NCBI RefSeq assembly: GCF_003201595.1
Contig: NZ_QJJS01000003.1
Coordinates: 167,075-231,074, forward strand
DNA length: 64,000 bases
Source: Sphaerotilus hippei
GTDB taxonomy: Bacteria; Pseudomonadota; Gammaproteobacteria; Burkholderiales; Burkholderiaceae_C
Direction of reading: 5' to 3'
Shown here: in pieces, positions 23,172 to 31,088 of the stretch
Position numbering within the stretch: the first letter of the stretch is position 1
Layout: every line of letters starts with the position of its first letter
Translations under genes and position numbers: made by a program
Notes under the pieces: generated by a model
Told to the model about the DNA's origin: nothing
Databases searched by the model: none
What the model saw: only the letters and a program-made list of their open reading frames with translations

Positions 23172-23185
23172 CTGATCACGATCAA
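23172..23185. promoter_or_regulatory. FNR/ANR-type box
   Basis: CTGAT-CACG-ATCAA matches 9 of 10 defined bases of the FNR/ANR consensus TTGAT-N4-ATCAA. It lies about 75 bases upstream of the inferred gbsR-cydAB start and 45 bases before the DUF2946 ATG on the other strand. Oxygen-dependent control of the oxidase is known in many proteobacteria and is likely here. Confidence 0.6.
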
Positions 23186-23230
23186 GGAGCGCACGCGGCG
23201 TGCTGGCGCAGAGTGAGGCAACATGTCGGG

Positions 23231-23638
23231 ATGCACGCCCCACCGGTCATGAGCCTGCGGCCCCGCCGCCACCGCCTGCTGGCGTGGCTGGCCCTGCTGG
23301 CCGCGCTGTGGGGCGCGGTCTCGCCGACCGTGTCCTGTGCGCTGGCCGTCGCCGCCGGTGTCGACGTGGTCGAGGTCTGCACGTCCTTCGGGGTGAAACG
23401 TGTGGCGGTGTCGAGCCCGGTGCCGCCCGACCCGGACCATGGCAGGGTCTCCGACCCGATCGCCCACTGCGGCTACTGCGTGGGGGTGGCACCCGGTGGC
23501 GCCGTGCTCGCGCCGTCGCTGCCACCGGCACCCTGGCACGCGGCCCGGCTGGCGGCTTCAGGGGACGTCGGCGGAGCGCTCGCCTCCGCGGCCTGGCATC
23601 TGCGGCCCTCGCGTGCGCCACCGATCCACGGTCACTGA
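23231..23638 (+). CDS. DUF2946-like small secreted or membrane protein
   Basis: 135 residues. A hydrophobic segment (LLAWLALLAALWGAVSP, about 17-34) is a signal anchor or signal peptide. Cysteines occur as VCTSFG and HCGYCVG, the pattern of DUF2946 proteins that sit beside copper and heme transport genes. The ATG at 23231 is chosen; 23249 is possible. Diverges from gbsR and is followed by a Crp/Fnr-like gene, with copper chaperones beyond it, so a metal-related role is inferred. Confidence 0.65.
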   Translation: MHAPPVMSLRPRRHRLLAWLALLAALWGAVSPTVSCALAVAAGVDVVEVCTSFGVKRVAVSSPVPPDPDHGRVSDPIAHCGYCVGVAPGGAVLAPSLPPAPWHAARLAASGDVGGALASAAWHLRPSRAPPIHGH

Positions 23639-23737
23639 CCCTTTGCTGTCCGTGCCCATCGACGCCCCAGTCGGTGAATGACGCCAGCCAGGCTGACGGT
23701 GTACGTCACGCCGTTTTCAGCCGGCTCAGGAGATACC

Positions 23738-24565
23738 GTGGATTCTTCCGTTTTCAGCCCGTTCGGGCCTGCCGCGGCACGATCGTGCCTTCCTGTCGAC
23801 CTCGAGACCGCCGACGCCCGAGCGGCCCGCACGCTGACCTGGCGCTCGATCGAGCGCGCCAGCGGCCTGGATCTCGAGACCCAGCACTTCCCGCGTGGCA
23901 CGGCCATCGTCTCGAGGGGCGGGTGGCACAGCCCCGGGCGGGTGATCGCCGGTGCGATCCGCCTGGCGCCGCCCGGCCTGGGGGCCGAGCATCTGGTGCT
24001 GGCCCTTCCGGGCGATCTGGTCGGCATCGAACTGCTGACGGGCGAGCGTGGCCAGCTGGACGCGATCGCGCTGGTGGGCACGACGGTCGAGTGGCTGCAG
24101 CCCCAGGCACTGAAATCCGATGGGGTCGCCCTGGTGGCGGCGCTGCAGGCCCGCCAGCATCACCAGGCCGTGTTCGCGCAGTTGCGGCACGGCCCGGTGG
24201 CTGAGCGGGTGCTGCAGTTGCTGCGGGTGATCACGCTGTCGATGCAGGCCCGTGGCCGGGCGATCGATCCGGTCCGCATCCGTCAGGCGGTGGGTGATGG
24301 GGGACCCGGTGCGCCGGCCTGCGAACTGCCATCGCTGGCTGACATGGCCGACGTCATCGACAGTGCGCCGGAGACGGTCAGCCGCGTGATCTCGGCCATG
24401 CGTCGGCAGCGCTGGCTGATCGATGTGCCCGAGCGGTGCCACGACCGCCAGCGGCTCGACCCGACCGGCCGCCGGGTGCGTCTGATGCCCAGGCTGTGCC
24501 AGCCGGCCCCGCACCTGCCTCCCGGCATGACCCGCAGCAGGACGTCGACGACCGCGGGCATCTGA
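23738..24565 (+). CDS. Crp/Fnr-family transcriptional regulator
   Basis: 275 residues from a GTG preceded by AGGAG at 23729-23733; an ATG 60 bases earlier lacks a ribosome-binding site. Residues about 40-140 form a cNMP-like beta barrel (HFPRGTAIVSRGG, GAIRLAPPGLGAEHLVLALPGDLVG), and the C-terminal helix-turn-helix is LPSLADMADVIDSAPETVSR near 210-230. There are no FNR-type N-terminal cysteines, so it is not an oxygen-sensing FNR. The barrel diverges from the Crp phosphate-binding cassette, so cAMP is doubtful as ligand. Confidence 0.82.
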   Translation: MDSSVFSPFGPAAARSCLPVDLETADARAARTLTWRSIERASGLDLETQHFPRGTAIVSRGGWHSPGRVIAGAIRLAPPGLGAEHLVLALPGDLVGIELLTGERGQLDAIALVGTTVEWLQPQALKSDGVALVAALQARQHHQAVFAQLRHGPVAERVLQLLRVITLSMQARGRAIDPVRIRQAVGDGGPGAPACELPSLADMADVIDSAPETVSRVISAMRRQRWLIDVPERCHDRQRLDPTGRRVRLMPRLCQPAPHLPPGMTRSRTSTTAGI

Positions 24566-24601
24566 GGCCGGCCGGGCCGCGGCGGCGCGGCCCGGCCGGC
24601 C
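24566..24601. terminator. Very stable bidirectional hairpin
   Basis: GGCCGGCCGGGCCGCG (24566-24581) and its exact complement (24586-24601) form a perfect 16-bp GC stem with a 4-base loop. It starts immediately after the Crp-like stop codon and ends 13 bases from the convergent PCuAC stop. No T-tract on either side. Confidence 0.6.
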
Positions 24602-24614
24602 AACTCGCCAAGGC

Positions 24615-25085
24615 TCAGTGGCCCTTGTGCTCCATCATCGGCTGGCCGCCCAGGGCCCGCACCGGGGCCTTGACCTCGAGGGTCTGGCGCTGGCGGTCCC
24701 GGCCCTCGAGCACCAGCGTCAGCGGCACGCTGTCACCGGCCTTCAGCGGCTGCTTCAGGTCCATCAGCATCACGTGGTAGCCACCCGGCTTGAGCTCGAC
24801 GGCCTTGCCTGCCGGCAGGTCCAGCCCGGGCACGGCCCGCATGCGCATGACCTGGCCGTCCATGGCCATCTCGTGGATCTCGACCACGCCCGCCACCGGG
24901 GAGGACACCGACAGCAGTCGGGCGTCCCCCGGCGAGGTCAGCTGCATGAACGCGCCGGTGGCCTTCTGCTGCATCGCCGTCGCACGCACCCACGGGTCGG
25001 CGACCTGAACCTGGGCCTGGGCCGCACCGGCCAGACCCAGGGCCAGGACCAGAGCCGACGGCACGGCGGAAAGACGGAATTTCAT
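24615..25085 (-). CDS. PCu(A)C periplasmic copper chaperone
   Basis: 156 residues. Signal peptide 1-24 (cleavage after AAQA), then the DUF461/PCuAC cupredoxin-like domain with the copper motif EIHEMAMDGQVMRMR and YHVMLMDLKQPL, giving the His/Met ligands of H(M)X10MX21HXM. PCuAC delivers Cu(I) to the CuA or CuB sites of cytochrome oxidases. The His/Met tail (MMEHKGH) may add a binding site. Strong Shine-Dalgarno (AGGAG). Second gene of a tandem pair. Confidence 0.93.
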   Translation of the reverse strand: MKFRLSAVPSALVLALGLAGAAQAQVQVADPWVRATAMQQKATGAFMQLTSPGDARLLSVSSPVAGVVEIHEMAMDGQVMRMRAVPGLDLPAGKAVELKPGGYHVMLMDLKQPLKAGDSVPLTLVLEGRDRQRQTLEVKAPVRALGGQPMMEHKGH

Positions 25086-25154
25086 GGCATCACTCCTGGA
25101 GCGGTAAAGGGTTCGGAAAATCGGATCCGGCCTCGGCGAGGCCAGTCCCTGCGT

Positions 25155-25658
25155 TCAATGCGCGTGTCCGCTGTCGGGGGCGCGGCGCGCCTGCACCCAT
25201 ACCTCGACCTCGACGGCACCCCCGCGCTCGAATTCCAGCACCAGTGGAAAGCGGTCGCCTTCCTTCAGCGGCCGTTTCAGGCCTTCGAGCATCAGGTGGT
25301 AACGGCCGCTGCCCTGGCGCATGGGCAGGCCGGTCCCGGCCGGCAGATCCAGGCCGGGCAGCGCGGACATGCGCATCACCTCGCCGTCCATGCGCATCTC
25401 GTGCACCGTCACCCGGGCGGCGACCGGCGTGCGGCCGCCCTTGAGTCGGTCGGCGTGGGCCGAGCGGTTGTCGAGATGGCGGAAGTAGACCGCACCGGTG
25501 CTGGCTCCGGCGGGTGTGGGCACGGCGTAGGGGTGATCGATGCGCACCTCGCCGGCGCGGGATCCGTGAGCGTGCAGGGCGGGTGTGCATGGCAGCAGGC
25601 CGCTCAGGGCCAGAGCGCCGATCAGGGTGCGGCGCGGGTTCGAGAACAGGACAGGCAT
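25155..25658 (-). CDS. PCu(A)C periplasmic copper chaperone, second copy
   Basis: 167 residues, the upstream paralogue of the gene at 24615. A signal peptide covers about 1-30. Copper ligands are in VHEMRMDGEVMRM and RYHLMLEGLKRPL. The N-terminal half differs from its neighbour (YAVPTPAGASTGAVYFRH), and the tail ends in a His-rich DSGHAH. Gap to the second copy is 69 bp, so one operon is likely. The two copies may serve different oxidases or copper states. Confidence 0.9.
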   Translation of the reverse strand: MPVLFSNPRRTLIGALALSGLLPCTPALHAHGSRAGEVRIDHPYAVPTPAGASTGAVYFRHLDNRSAHADRLKGGRTPVAARVTVHEMRMDGEVMRMSALPGLDLPAGTGLPMRQGSGRYHLMLEGLKRPLKEGDRFPLVLEFERGGAVEVEVWVQARRAPDSGHAH

Positions 25659-25774
25659 CCTCGCAGCCTATCAGCACCGTCCCGGGACGAGGTGGCCGCC
25701 GCCCGGCGGGACAGACCGAATTGATCGCCATCATGGCGGATGCGGCAGGGGGGACACGGAAGAAAGCACAGGCG

Positions 25775-25805
25775 AAAAAAAACCCGATGGCAGCACCACC
25801 GGGTT
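25775..25805 (-). terminator. Rho-independent terminator of phaP
   Basis: On the minus strand AACCCG and CGGGTT pair around a 13-base loop, followed by a run of eight T. It lies 140 bases after the phaP stop. The area between it and the PCuAC gene holds no recognisable gene. Confidence 0.85.
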
Positions 25806-25947
25806 CAAGGGTACCGTGAAAACGAGTTTCAGCAGGGTACCGAGGAGACAACCAACACGTGGTGCGCGCTCGCAGACACCACGTTCAGGACAGATGCGAC
25901 GGAAGTTGAAAAGTTCAACGGTCGCACCGTCTCAAGATGTATCGGTC

Positions 25948-26520
25948 TCAGGCGGCGGCCGGCGCGCGACGCACCTTCGGTGCGGCGGCGGAGGCAGCTT
26001 CGGCGGCCTTGGTCGCGCTCTGGGTGATGGCTTCGAAGTTGGCTTCGGCGGCACCGACGGCCTGCTTGGCGGCCTTCTGGACATTCTCCAGGGCGGTGTT
26101 GGCGGCGGTCACGGCCGACTTCACGATGGCGACGGCGTTCTCGCTGCCGGCCGGTGCGTTCTTGGCGGCGGTGTCGACCAGCGTCATCAGCTTCTGCTGG
26201 GCCGCGGCGATCTGGGCTTCGGCCAGCTTGGTCACTTCAGCTTGCGTGCTGGTGGCGATCTCGTAGACCTGACGGCCGTAGGACGAGGCCTTTTCGGTCG
26301 ACGGCTGCAGCAGGGCCGATTGCAGGGCCAGCACTTCCTGGGCGTCCTTGGCCGCCAGCAGCGCCTTGGCGTGTTCGGTGGACTCGCCCAGCGTGGCGCG
26401 CACGGCCTGCAGGTTCAGCTCGACCAGCTTTTCCACGCCGTCGAAGGTCTTCTGCGACAGTTCGAACAGGGCTTCGAGGTTGGCCTTGCTGGATTCGGCG
26501 AATTGTTCGGGGGTGATCAT
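25948..26520 (-). CDS. phaP: Phasin, PHA granule-associated protein
   Basis: 190 residues, almost entirely helical, from [18 protein letters not shown]. Typical Phasin_2 segments are [19 protein letters not shown] and [18 protein letters not shown]; the Ala-rich C-terminus ([19 protein letters not shown]) is characteristic. Phasins coat polyhydroxybutyrate granules and control their size. The gene has its own terminator and a CTGC-N3-GCAG operator upstream that fits control by PhaR. Confidence 0.95.
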   Translation of the reverse strand: MITPEQFAESSKANLEALFELSQKTFDGVEKLVELNLQAVRATLGESTEHAKALLAAKDAQEVLALQSALLQPSTEKASSYGRQVYEIATSTQAEVTKLAEAQIAAAQQKLMTLVDTAAKNAPAGSENAVAIVKSAVTAANTALENVQKAAKQAVGAAEANFEAITQSATKAAEAASAAAPKVRRAPAAA

Positions 26521-26607
26521 GTGAAAGCTCCACTGAGTTGAGATACTGGAAAGGTGACCGGCGCACAACGCCGGTCCGAGACGCATCAGATCGTTCTTGT
26601 CTTCTGT

Positions 26608-26682
26608 TTGCTGCACTGCAACATGATCTTCAGTATAGTCCTCGCACCCGGCAGATCCATGACATTGCTGCAATGCAGCAAT
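26608..26682 (-). promoter_or_regulatory. phaP promoter with PhaR-type operators
   Basis: A TATACT -10 (26632-26637, minus strand) is flanked by two similar sites. Upstream is ATTGCTGCA-A-TGCAGCAAT (26664-26682), a perfect 9-1-9 palindrome with the CTGC-N3-GCAG core described for PhaR in Paracoccus. Downstream is an imperfect copy, TTGCTGCACTGCAACA (26608-26623). PhaR repression with release by PHA is the likely mode. Confidence 0.7.
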
Positions 26683-26684
26683 CT

Positions 26685-26702
26685 TTAGAGTTTAAACTCT
26701 AA
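26685..26702. promoter_or_regulatory. 18-bp perfect palindrome abutting the deacetylase start
   Basis: TTAGAGTTTAAACTCTAA reads the same on both strands and ends on the A of the ATG at 26702. No Shine-Dalgarno can fit between it and the start codon. It may be an operator for the gene at 26702 or mark a leaderless transcript. Confidence 0.5.
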
Positions 26703-27637
26703 TGCGCGCCTTCCACGCCGATGCTTCCGTGCGCCAGCTGCCCCCTGGTCACCGCTTTCCGATGCACAAGTACCAGCTGCTGATGGAGCAGGTGCAGGCC
26801 AGCCTGCCCGACGTGAGCTTCACGCTGGCCGAGCCGGCCAGCGAAGGTGAACTGGCGCTGGCCCATCACCCGGACTACGTGGCGGCGGTCTTCGAGGGCC
26901 GACTGTCGCGGGAGCAGCAGCGGGCCATTGGTTTTCCGTGGACGCCCGAGATGGTGATGCGCTCGCGGCGCAGCGTCGGTGCCACTGTCGCCGCCGCCCG
27001 GGCGGCGCTGCACGAGGGGGTGAGCGCCACGCTGTCGGGCGGCACCCACCACGCCAGCGCCGACGAAGGCGGTGGCTACTGCGTCTTCAACGACCTGGCG
27101 GTGGCCGCACGCCTGATGCAGGCCGAGTGGATGCGCCTGAGGCGCCAGCCGCTGCGGGTGGCCATCGTCGACCTCGACGTGCACCAGGGCAATGGCACCG
27201 CATCGATCTTCCGTGACGACCCGTCCGTCTACACGCTGTCAATGCATGGCGAGAAGAACTTTCCCTTCCGCAAGGTGGCCGGCGATCTGGATGTCGACCT
27301 GCCCGACGGCTGCACCGACGGGCCTTATCTCGAGGCGCTGGACCGTGCGCTGGCGCAGCTCTGGGCCGCCCATGCCGGGCAGCCGCCCGGGCTGCTGCTC
27401 TACCAGGCCGGGGCCGATCCGCACGAAGGCGACCGGCTCGGGCGGCTGAAGATCAGCGCGGCCGGCCTGGCCGAACGCGATCGGCGCGTGCTGGCCGCGG
27501 CCCGGGAGCGGGACATCCCCGTGGTGGTGACGATGGGCGGCGGTTACGGGCACGTGATCGAGCACACCGTGGCCGTCCAGCTGCAGACCTATCACGAGGC
27601 GCACGCCAGCTGGCAGGCGTGGGCTCGGCGGCTGTAA
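26702..27637 (+). CDS. Histone-deacetylase-superfamily protein (acetoin utilisation/acetylpolyamine amidohydrolase-like)
   Basis: 311 residues. The N-terminus MRAFHADASVRQLPPGHRFP is the usual one for this bacterial HDAC class, which supports the start despite the missing ribosome-binding site. Catalytic signatures are the tandem histidines of SGGTHHAS near 115, zinc ligands Asp and His in IVDLDVHQGNG near 160-170, the third ligand Asp in YQAGADPHEGD near 240, and GGGYG near 280. It removes acyl groups from lysines, polyamines or acetoin-pathway proteins; the substrate cannot be told. Confidence 0.88.
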   Translation: MRAFHADASVRQLPPGHRFPMHKYQLLMEQVQASLPDVSFTLAEPASEGELALAHHPDYVAAVFEGRLSREQQRAIGFPWTPEMVMRSRRSVGATVAAARAALHEGVSATLSGGTHHASADEGGGYCVFNDLAVAARLMQAEWMRLRRQPLRVAIVDLDVHQGNGTASIFRDDPSVYTLSMHGEKNFPFRKVAGDLDVDLPDGCTDGPYLEALDRALAQLWAAHAGQPPGLLLYQAGADPHEGDRLGRLKISAAGLAERDRRVLAAARERDIPVVVTMGGGYGHVIEHTVAVQLQTYHEAHASWQAWARRL

Positions 27638-27761
27638 AGCCCCGCAAACCCGAAGCCGTGGCGATGCTGCGGCGCGCCAATAATCGGGCAACGCCGTGAC
27701 GCGAACCGCTGGCCGGCCTCCGTGTCCTGAAGTCCTGAAGCACGCCCTGGAGCCCCATCCC

Positions 27762-28463
27762 ATGACCGACCCGTCCCCGCAGAGCACCGCTGCCGTCGAT
27801 GCCGCCATCACCTCGCGCCGCTCGATCCGGGCTTTCCTGTCCACGCCGGTGCCCGAGGAGACGATCACCGAGATCCTGCGTGTGGCCGCGCGGGCGCCCT
27901 CGGGCACCAACACCCAGCCGTGGAAGGTGCATGTGCTGACCGGTGCCCCCCTGGCCGCGCTGTGCGAGCGCCTGCTGGCCGCCCACGCCGACCCGGCATC
28001 GGCCACCCTGCACAGCGAGGAATACGCCTACTACCCGACCCGCTGGGTGTCACCCTACATCGATCGCCGCCGCAAGGTCGGCTGGGATCTCTACGGCCTG
28101 ATGGGCATCGCCAGGACCGACAAGGAGCGCATGCACCACCAGCATGGCCGCAACTACCGCTTCTTCGATGCGCCGGTCGGCCTGATCTTCACCATCGACC
28201 GGGTGATGGCCCAGGGCTCGTGGCTGGACTACGGCATGTTCCTGCAGAACATCATGACCGCGGCCCGCGGTCGTGGCCTGGACACCTGCCCGCAGGCGGC
28301 CTTCACGCCTTATCACCGCCTGATCGCCGAGCAGCTGGCCCTGGACGGGCAGGAGATGGTGGTCTGCGGCATGGCGCTCGGCCATGCCGACCCCGAGGCG
28401 ATCGAGAACACCCTGGTCACCGAGCGGGCGCCGGTCGGTGAATTCACCACCTTCCACCGCTGA
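27762..28463 (+). CDS. Nitroreductase-family FMN oxidoreductase
   Basis: 233 residues from MTDPSPQSTA, with GGAG upstream. Family features are the FMN phosphate contacts in SRRSIRAFLSTPVP near 18-31, ARAPSGTNTQPWKVHVL near 45-61, the central GSWLDYGMFLQNIM, and the C-terminal VCGMALGHAD with ENTLVTERAP. These enzymes reduce nitroaromatics, quinones or enoates with NAD(P)H. The substrate is unknown. The frame open upstream of the ATG is unlikely to be translated. Confidence 0.88.
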   Translation: MTDPSPQSTAAVDAAITSRRSIRAFLSTPVPEETITEILRVAARAPSGTNTQPWKVHVLTGAPLAALCERLLAAHADPASATLHSEEYAYYPTRWVSPYIDRRRKVGWDLYGLMGIARTDKERMHHQHGRNYRFFDAPVGLIFTIDRVMAQGSWLDYGMFLQNIMTAARGRGLDTCPQAAFTPYHRLIAEQLALDGQEMVVCGMALGHADPEAIENTLVTERAPVGEFTTFHR

Positions 28464-28588
28464 GCCGCCGGTCGCTCGTCAACACCACGTACGGGCCCGC
28501 TCGGAGCCGGACGGGCCCGGCTTGCCGGTAACATCAAAAATCAAGAGCGCCCGGCACGTCGCGGGGCGTGACGTGGCAAGGAACGTGG

Positions 28589-30004
28589 ATGAATCTGACC
28601 CGAGCGGGGCGCCTGGTGCTGGCGGCCCTCCTGACCGGCCTGCCGCTGATGGCGCAGGCCGCCGACCTCGACGGGGCATCCCTGCCGGCCTGGTGGGGCG
28701 TGCCGTTCGCCGGCATCCTGCTGTCGATCGCGCTGTGTCCGCTGCTGGTGCCGCAGCTCTGGCACCACCATTACGGCAAGATCGCCGCCGGCTGGGCGCT
28801 GGCCCTGCTGCTGCCGTTTGCCGTGGTGCATGGCGCCGGCGTGGCCGGGGCCACGCTGGTGCACGCGCTGGTGGCCGAGTACCTGCCGTTCATCATCCTG
28901 CTGACCGCGCTCTACACCGTCGCCGGCGGGATCTACATCCGCGGCAACTTCCATGGCAGCCCGGGCTTCAACTGCCTGCTGATGCTGATCGGCGCCGCGC
29001 TGGCCAGCGTGATGGGCACGACCGGGGCGTCGATGCTGATGGTGCGCCCGCTGATCCGGGCCAACGACAACCGCCGCCATGTCGCCCATGTCATGGTGTT
29101 CTTCATCTTCATCGTCAGCAACGCCGGCGGCTCGCTGACGCCGCTGGGCGATCCGCCGCTGTTCCTGGGTTTCCTGAAGGGGGTGGATTTTTTCTGGACG
29201 GTGCGGCATCTGTTCCCCGAGACGCTGTTCCTGATCGGCTCGCTGCTGGCGATCTTCTGGCTCATCGACACCTGGACCTACCGCCGCGAAGGCGTGACAC
29301 GCGCCGACCCGACGCCCGACGACCACCGCTTCGGCATCGAAGGCCGCGTCAACGGCCTGCTGCTGCTGGCCGTGGTCGCGCTGGTGCTGATGAGCGGCAC
29401 CTGGAAGCCGGGCATCAGCTTCGACATCGCCGGCACGGCCGTCGGGCTGGAGCAGCTGGTGCGCGACGCCGCGCTGATCGGCGTGACCGGGCTGTCGCTG
29501 TGGCTGACGCCCCGTGCGGCCCGTGAGCAGAACCAGTTCAACTGGGCCCCGATGGCCGAGGTGGCCAAGCTGTTCGCTGGCATCTTCCTGACCATCGCCC
29601 CGGTGCTGGCCATGCTCAAGGCCGGCATGAACGGACCGTTCTCGTCCATCGTCAGCCTGGTCACCAGCGCCGACGGCCAGCCCATCCCGCTGATGTATTT
29701 CTGGGCGTCCGGGCTGCTGTCGTCCTTCCTGGACAACGCGCCGACCTACCTGGTCTTCTTCAACCTGGCGGGCGGGGATCCGGCCACGCTGATGGGCACG
29801 CTGGCGCCGGTGCTGGCCGCCATCTCGGCGGGCTCGGTGTTCATGGGGGCGAACAGCTACATCGGCAACGCGCCGAACCTGATGGTCAAGGCGATCGCCG
29901 AGGACCGCGGACTCAAGATGCCCAGCTTCTTCGGCTACATGGCCTGGAGCGCGCTCATCCTGGTGCCGCTGCTGGTGGTGATGGGCGCGGTCTGGTTTGG
30001 CTGA
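28589..30004 (+). CDS. NhaD/CitMHS-type sodium:proton antiporter-like membrane protein
   Basis: 471 residues with about 12 membrane helices, beginning with a signal-like segment (LVLAALLTGLPLMAQAAD). Ion-transporter superfamily motifs are NAGGSLTPLGDPPLFLGFL near 170-190 and the C-terminal FLDNAPTYLVFFNLAGGD, both typical of the NhaD/UIT branch. The start is the ATG after AAGGAA. It likely exchanges Na+ (or carboxylates) against H+ at the inner membrane. A D-2-hydroxyacid dehydrogenase gene follows by 15 bp, so they may be co-transcribed. Confidence 0.85.
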   Translation: MNLTRAGRLVLAALLTGLPLMAQAADLDGASLPAWWGVPFAGILLSIALCPLLVPQLWHHHYGKIAAGWALALLLPFAVVHGAGVAGATLVHALVAEYLPFIILLTALYTVAGGIYIRGNFHGSPGFNCLLMLIGAALASVMGTTGASMLMVRPLIRANDNRRHVAHVMVFFIFIVSNAGGSLTPLGDPPLFLGFLKGVDFFWTVRHLFPETLFLIGSLLAIFWLIDTWTYRREGVTRADPTPDDHRFGIEGRVNGLLLLAVVALVLMSGTWKPGISFDIAGTAVGLEQLVRDAALIGVTGLSLWLTPRAAREQNQFNWAPMAEVAKLFAGIFLTIAPVLAMLKAGMNGPFSSIVSLVTSADGQPIPLMYFWASGLLSSFLDNAPTYLVFFNLAGGDPATLMGTLAPVLAAISAGSVFMGANSYIGNAPNLMVKAIAEDRGLKMPSFFGYMAWSALILVPLLVVMGAVWFG

Positions 30005-30019
30005 TCGAGGAGGAATGCG

Positions 30020-31000
30020 ATGAACCGACCTTCGGTGCTGGTGGCCCGGCGCGTGTTTCCTGGTGTCGTCGAGCGCCTGCGCGCGCACTTTGACGTGCAG
30101 ACCAATGACGATGACGTGCCCTGGGGCCGTGAGGAGCTGATCCGGCGGCTGCAGGGCCGGGATGGGGTGTTCGTGACCACGGGCGAGCCGATCGACCGGG
30201 TGCTGCTGGCGGCCTGCCCGCAGCTGCGGGCGGTGTGCTCGATGGCCGTGGGCTACAACAACATCGACGTGGCGGCCTGCACCGAGGCGGGGGTGCTGGT
30301 GAGCAATGCGCCCGACGTGCTGACGGAGACCACGGCCGACTTCGGCTTCGCGCTGATGATGGCGGCGGCGCGGCGCATCACGGAGAGCGAGCGGTTCCTG
30401 CGCCGGGGCGAGTGGCGGCAGTGGTCGGCTGACTTTTTCGTCGGCGCCGACCTGCACGGCACGACGCTGGGCATCCTGGGCATGGGGCGCATCGGCCAGG
30501 CGATCGCCCGGCGCGGGGCGCTGGGCTTTGGCATGCCGGTGCTGTACCACAACCGTTCACGGCTGGCGCCTGAGCGGGAGGCGCCGCTGTCGGCGCGCTG
30601 GGTGGGCCTGGACGAGCTGCTCGCGCAGGCGGATCACCTGGTGATCGTGGTGCCGTATTCAGCCGCCTCGCACCACCTGATCGGGGCGCCGGAGCTGGCG
30701 CGCATGAAGCCCACCGCGACGCTGACCAACATCGCCCGAGGCGGGGTGGTCGATGATGCCGCGCTGGCGGCGGCGCTGCGTGACGGGCGCCTGGCCGCCG
30801 CCGGGCTGGATGTCTTCGAGGGGGAGCCGAGCGTGCACCCGGACCTGCTGGGCGTGCCCAACGTCGTGCTGACCCCGCACATCGCCAGCGCCAGTGGGCC
30901 CACGCGCCTGGCGATGGCCCACCTGGCCGCGGACAACCTGATCGCGGCGCTGACGGGCCAGCCCCTGCCCACCGGGCTGAACCCGGCGCCGCGCGCCTGA
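30020..31000 (+). CDS. D-2-hydroxyacid dehydrogenase (glyoxylate/hydroxypyruvate reductase type)
   Basis: 326 residues. The NAD(P)-binding GILGMGRIGQAIARR lies near 153-167. Catalytic Arg is in NIARGGVVDD, Glu in VFEGEPS and His in TPHIASA, all conserved in the D-isomer-specific 2-hydroxyacid dehydrogenase family. VGYNNIDVAAC near 76-86 suits the GhrB-like branch that reduces glyoxylate and hydroxypyruvate. A Shine-Dalgarno (GAGGAGG) precedes the ATG. Confidence 0.93.
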   Translation: MNRPSVLVARRVFPGVVERLRAHFDVQTNDDDVPWGREELIRRLQGRDGVFVTTGEPIDRVLLAACPQLRAVCSMAVGYNNIDVAACTEAGVLVSNAPDVLTETTADFGFALMMAAARRITESERFLRRGEWRQWSADFFVGADLHGTTLGILGMGRIGQAIARRGALGFGMPVLYHNRSRLAPEREAPLSARWVGLDELLAQADHLVIVVPYSAASHHLIGAPELARMKPTATLTNIARGGVVDDAALAAALRDGRLAAAGLDVFEGEPSVHPDLLGVPNVVLTPHIASASGPTRLAMAHLAADNLIAALTGQPLPTGLNPAPRA

Positions 31001-31036
31001 GGCGGCCGGCCGCCCCGGACCCCGTGCGGGGCGGGC

Positions 31037-31081
31037 CTGCTGGTGCTTGGTCTGCCGGTGCTTGGCCTGCCGGTGCCGGGC
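31037..31081. repeat. Three tandem 15-bp repeats
   Basis: CTGCTGGTGCTTGGT, CTGCCGGTGCTTGGC and CTGCCGGTGCCGGGC follow each other without spacing between two convergent genes. Copies 1 and 2 differ at 2 positions; copies 2 and 3 differ at 2. Confidence 0.75.
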
Positions 31082-31088
31082 GCGACCG

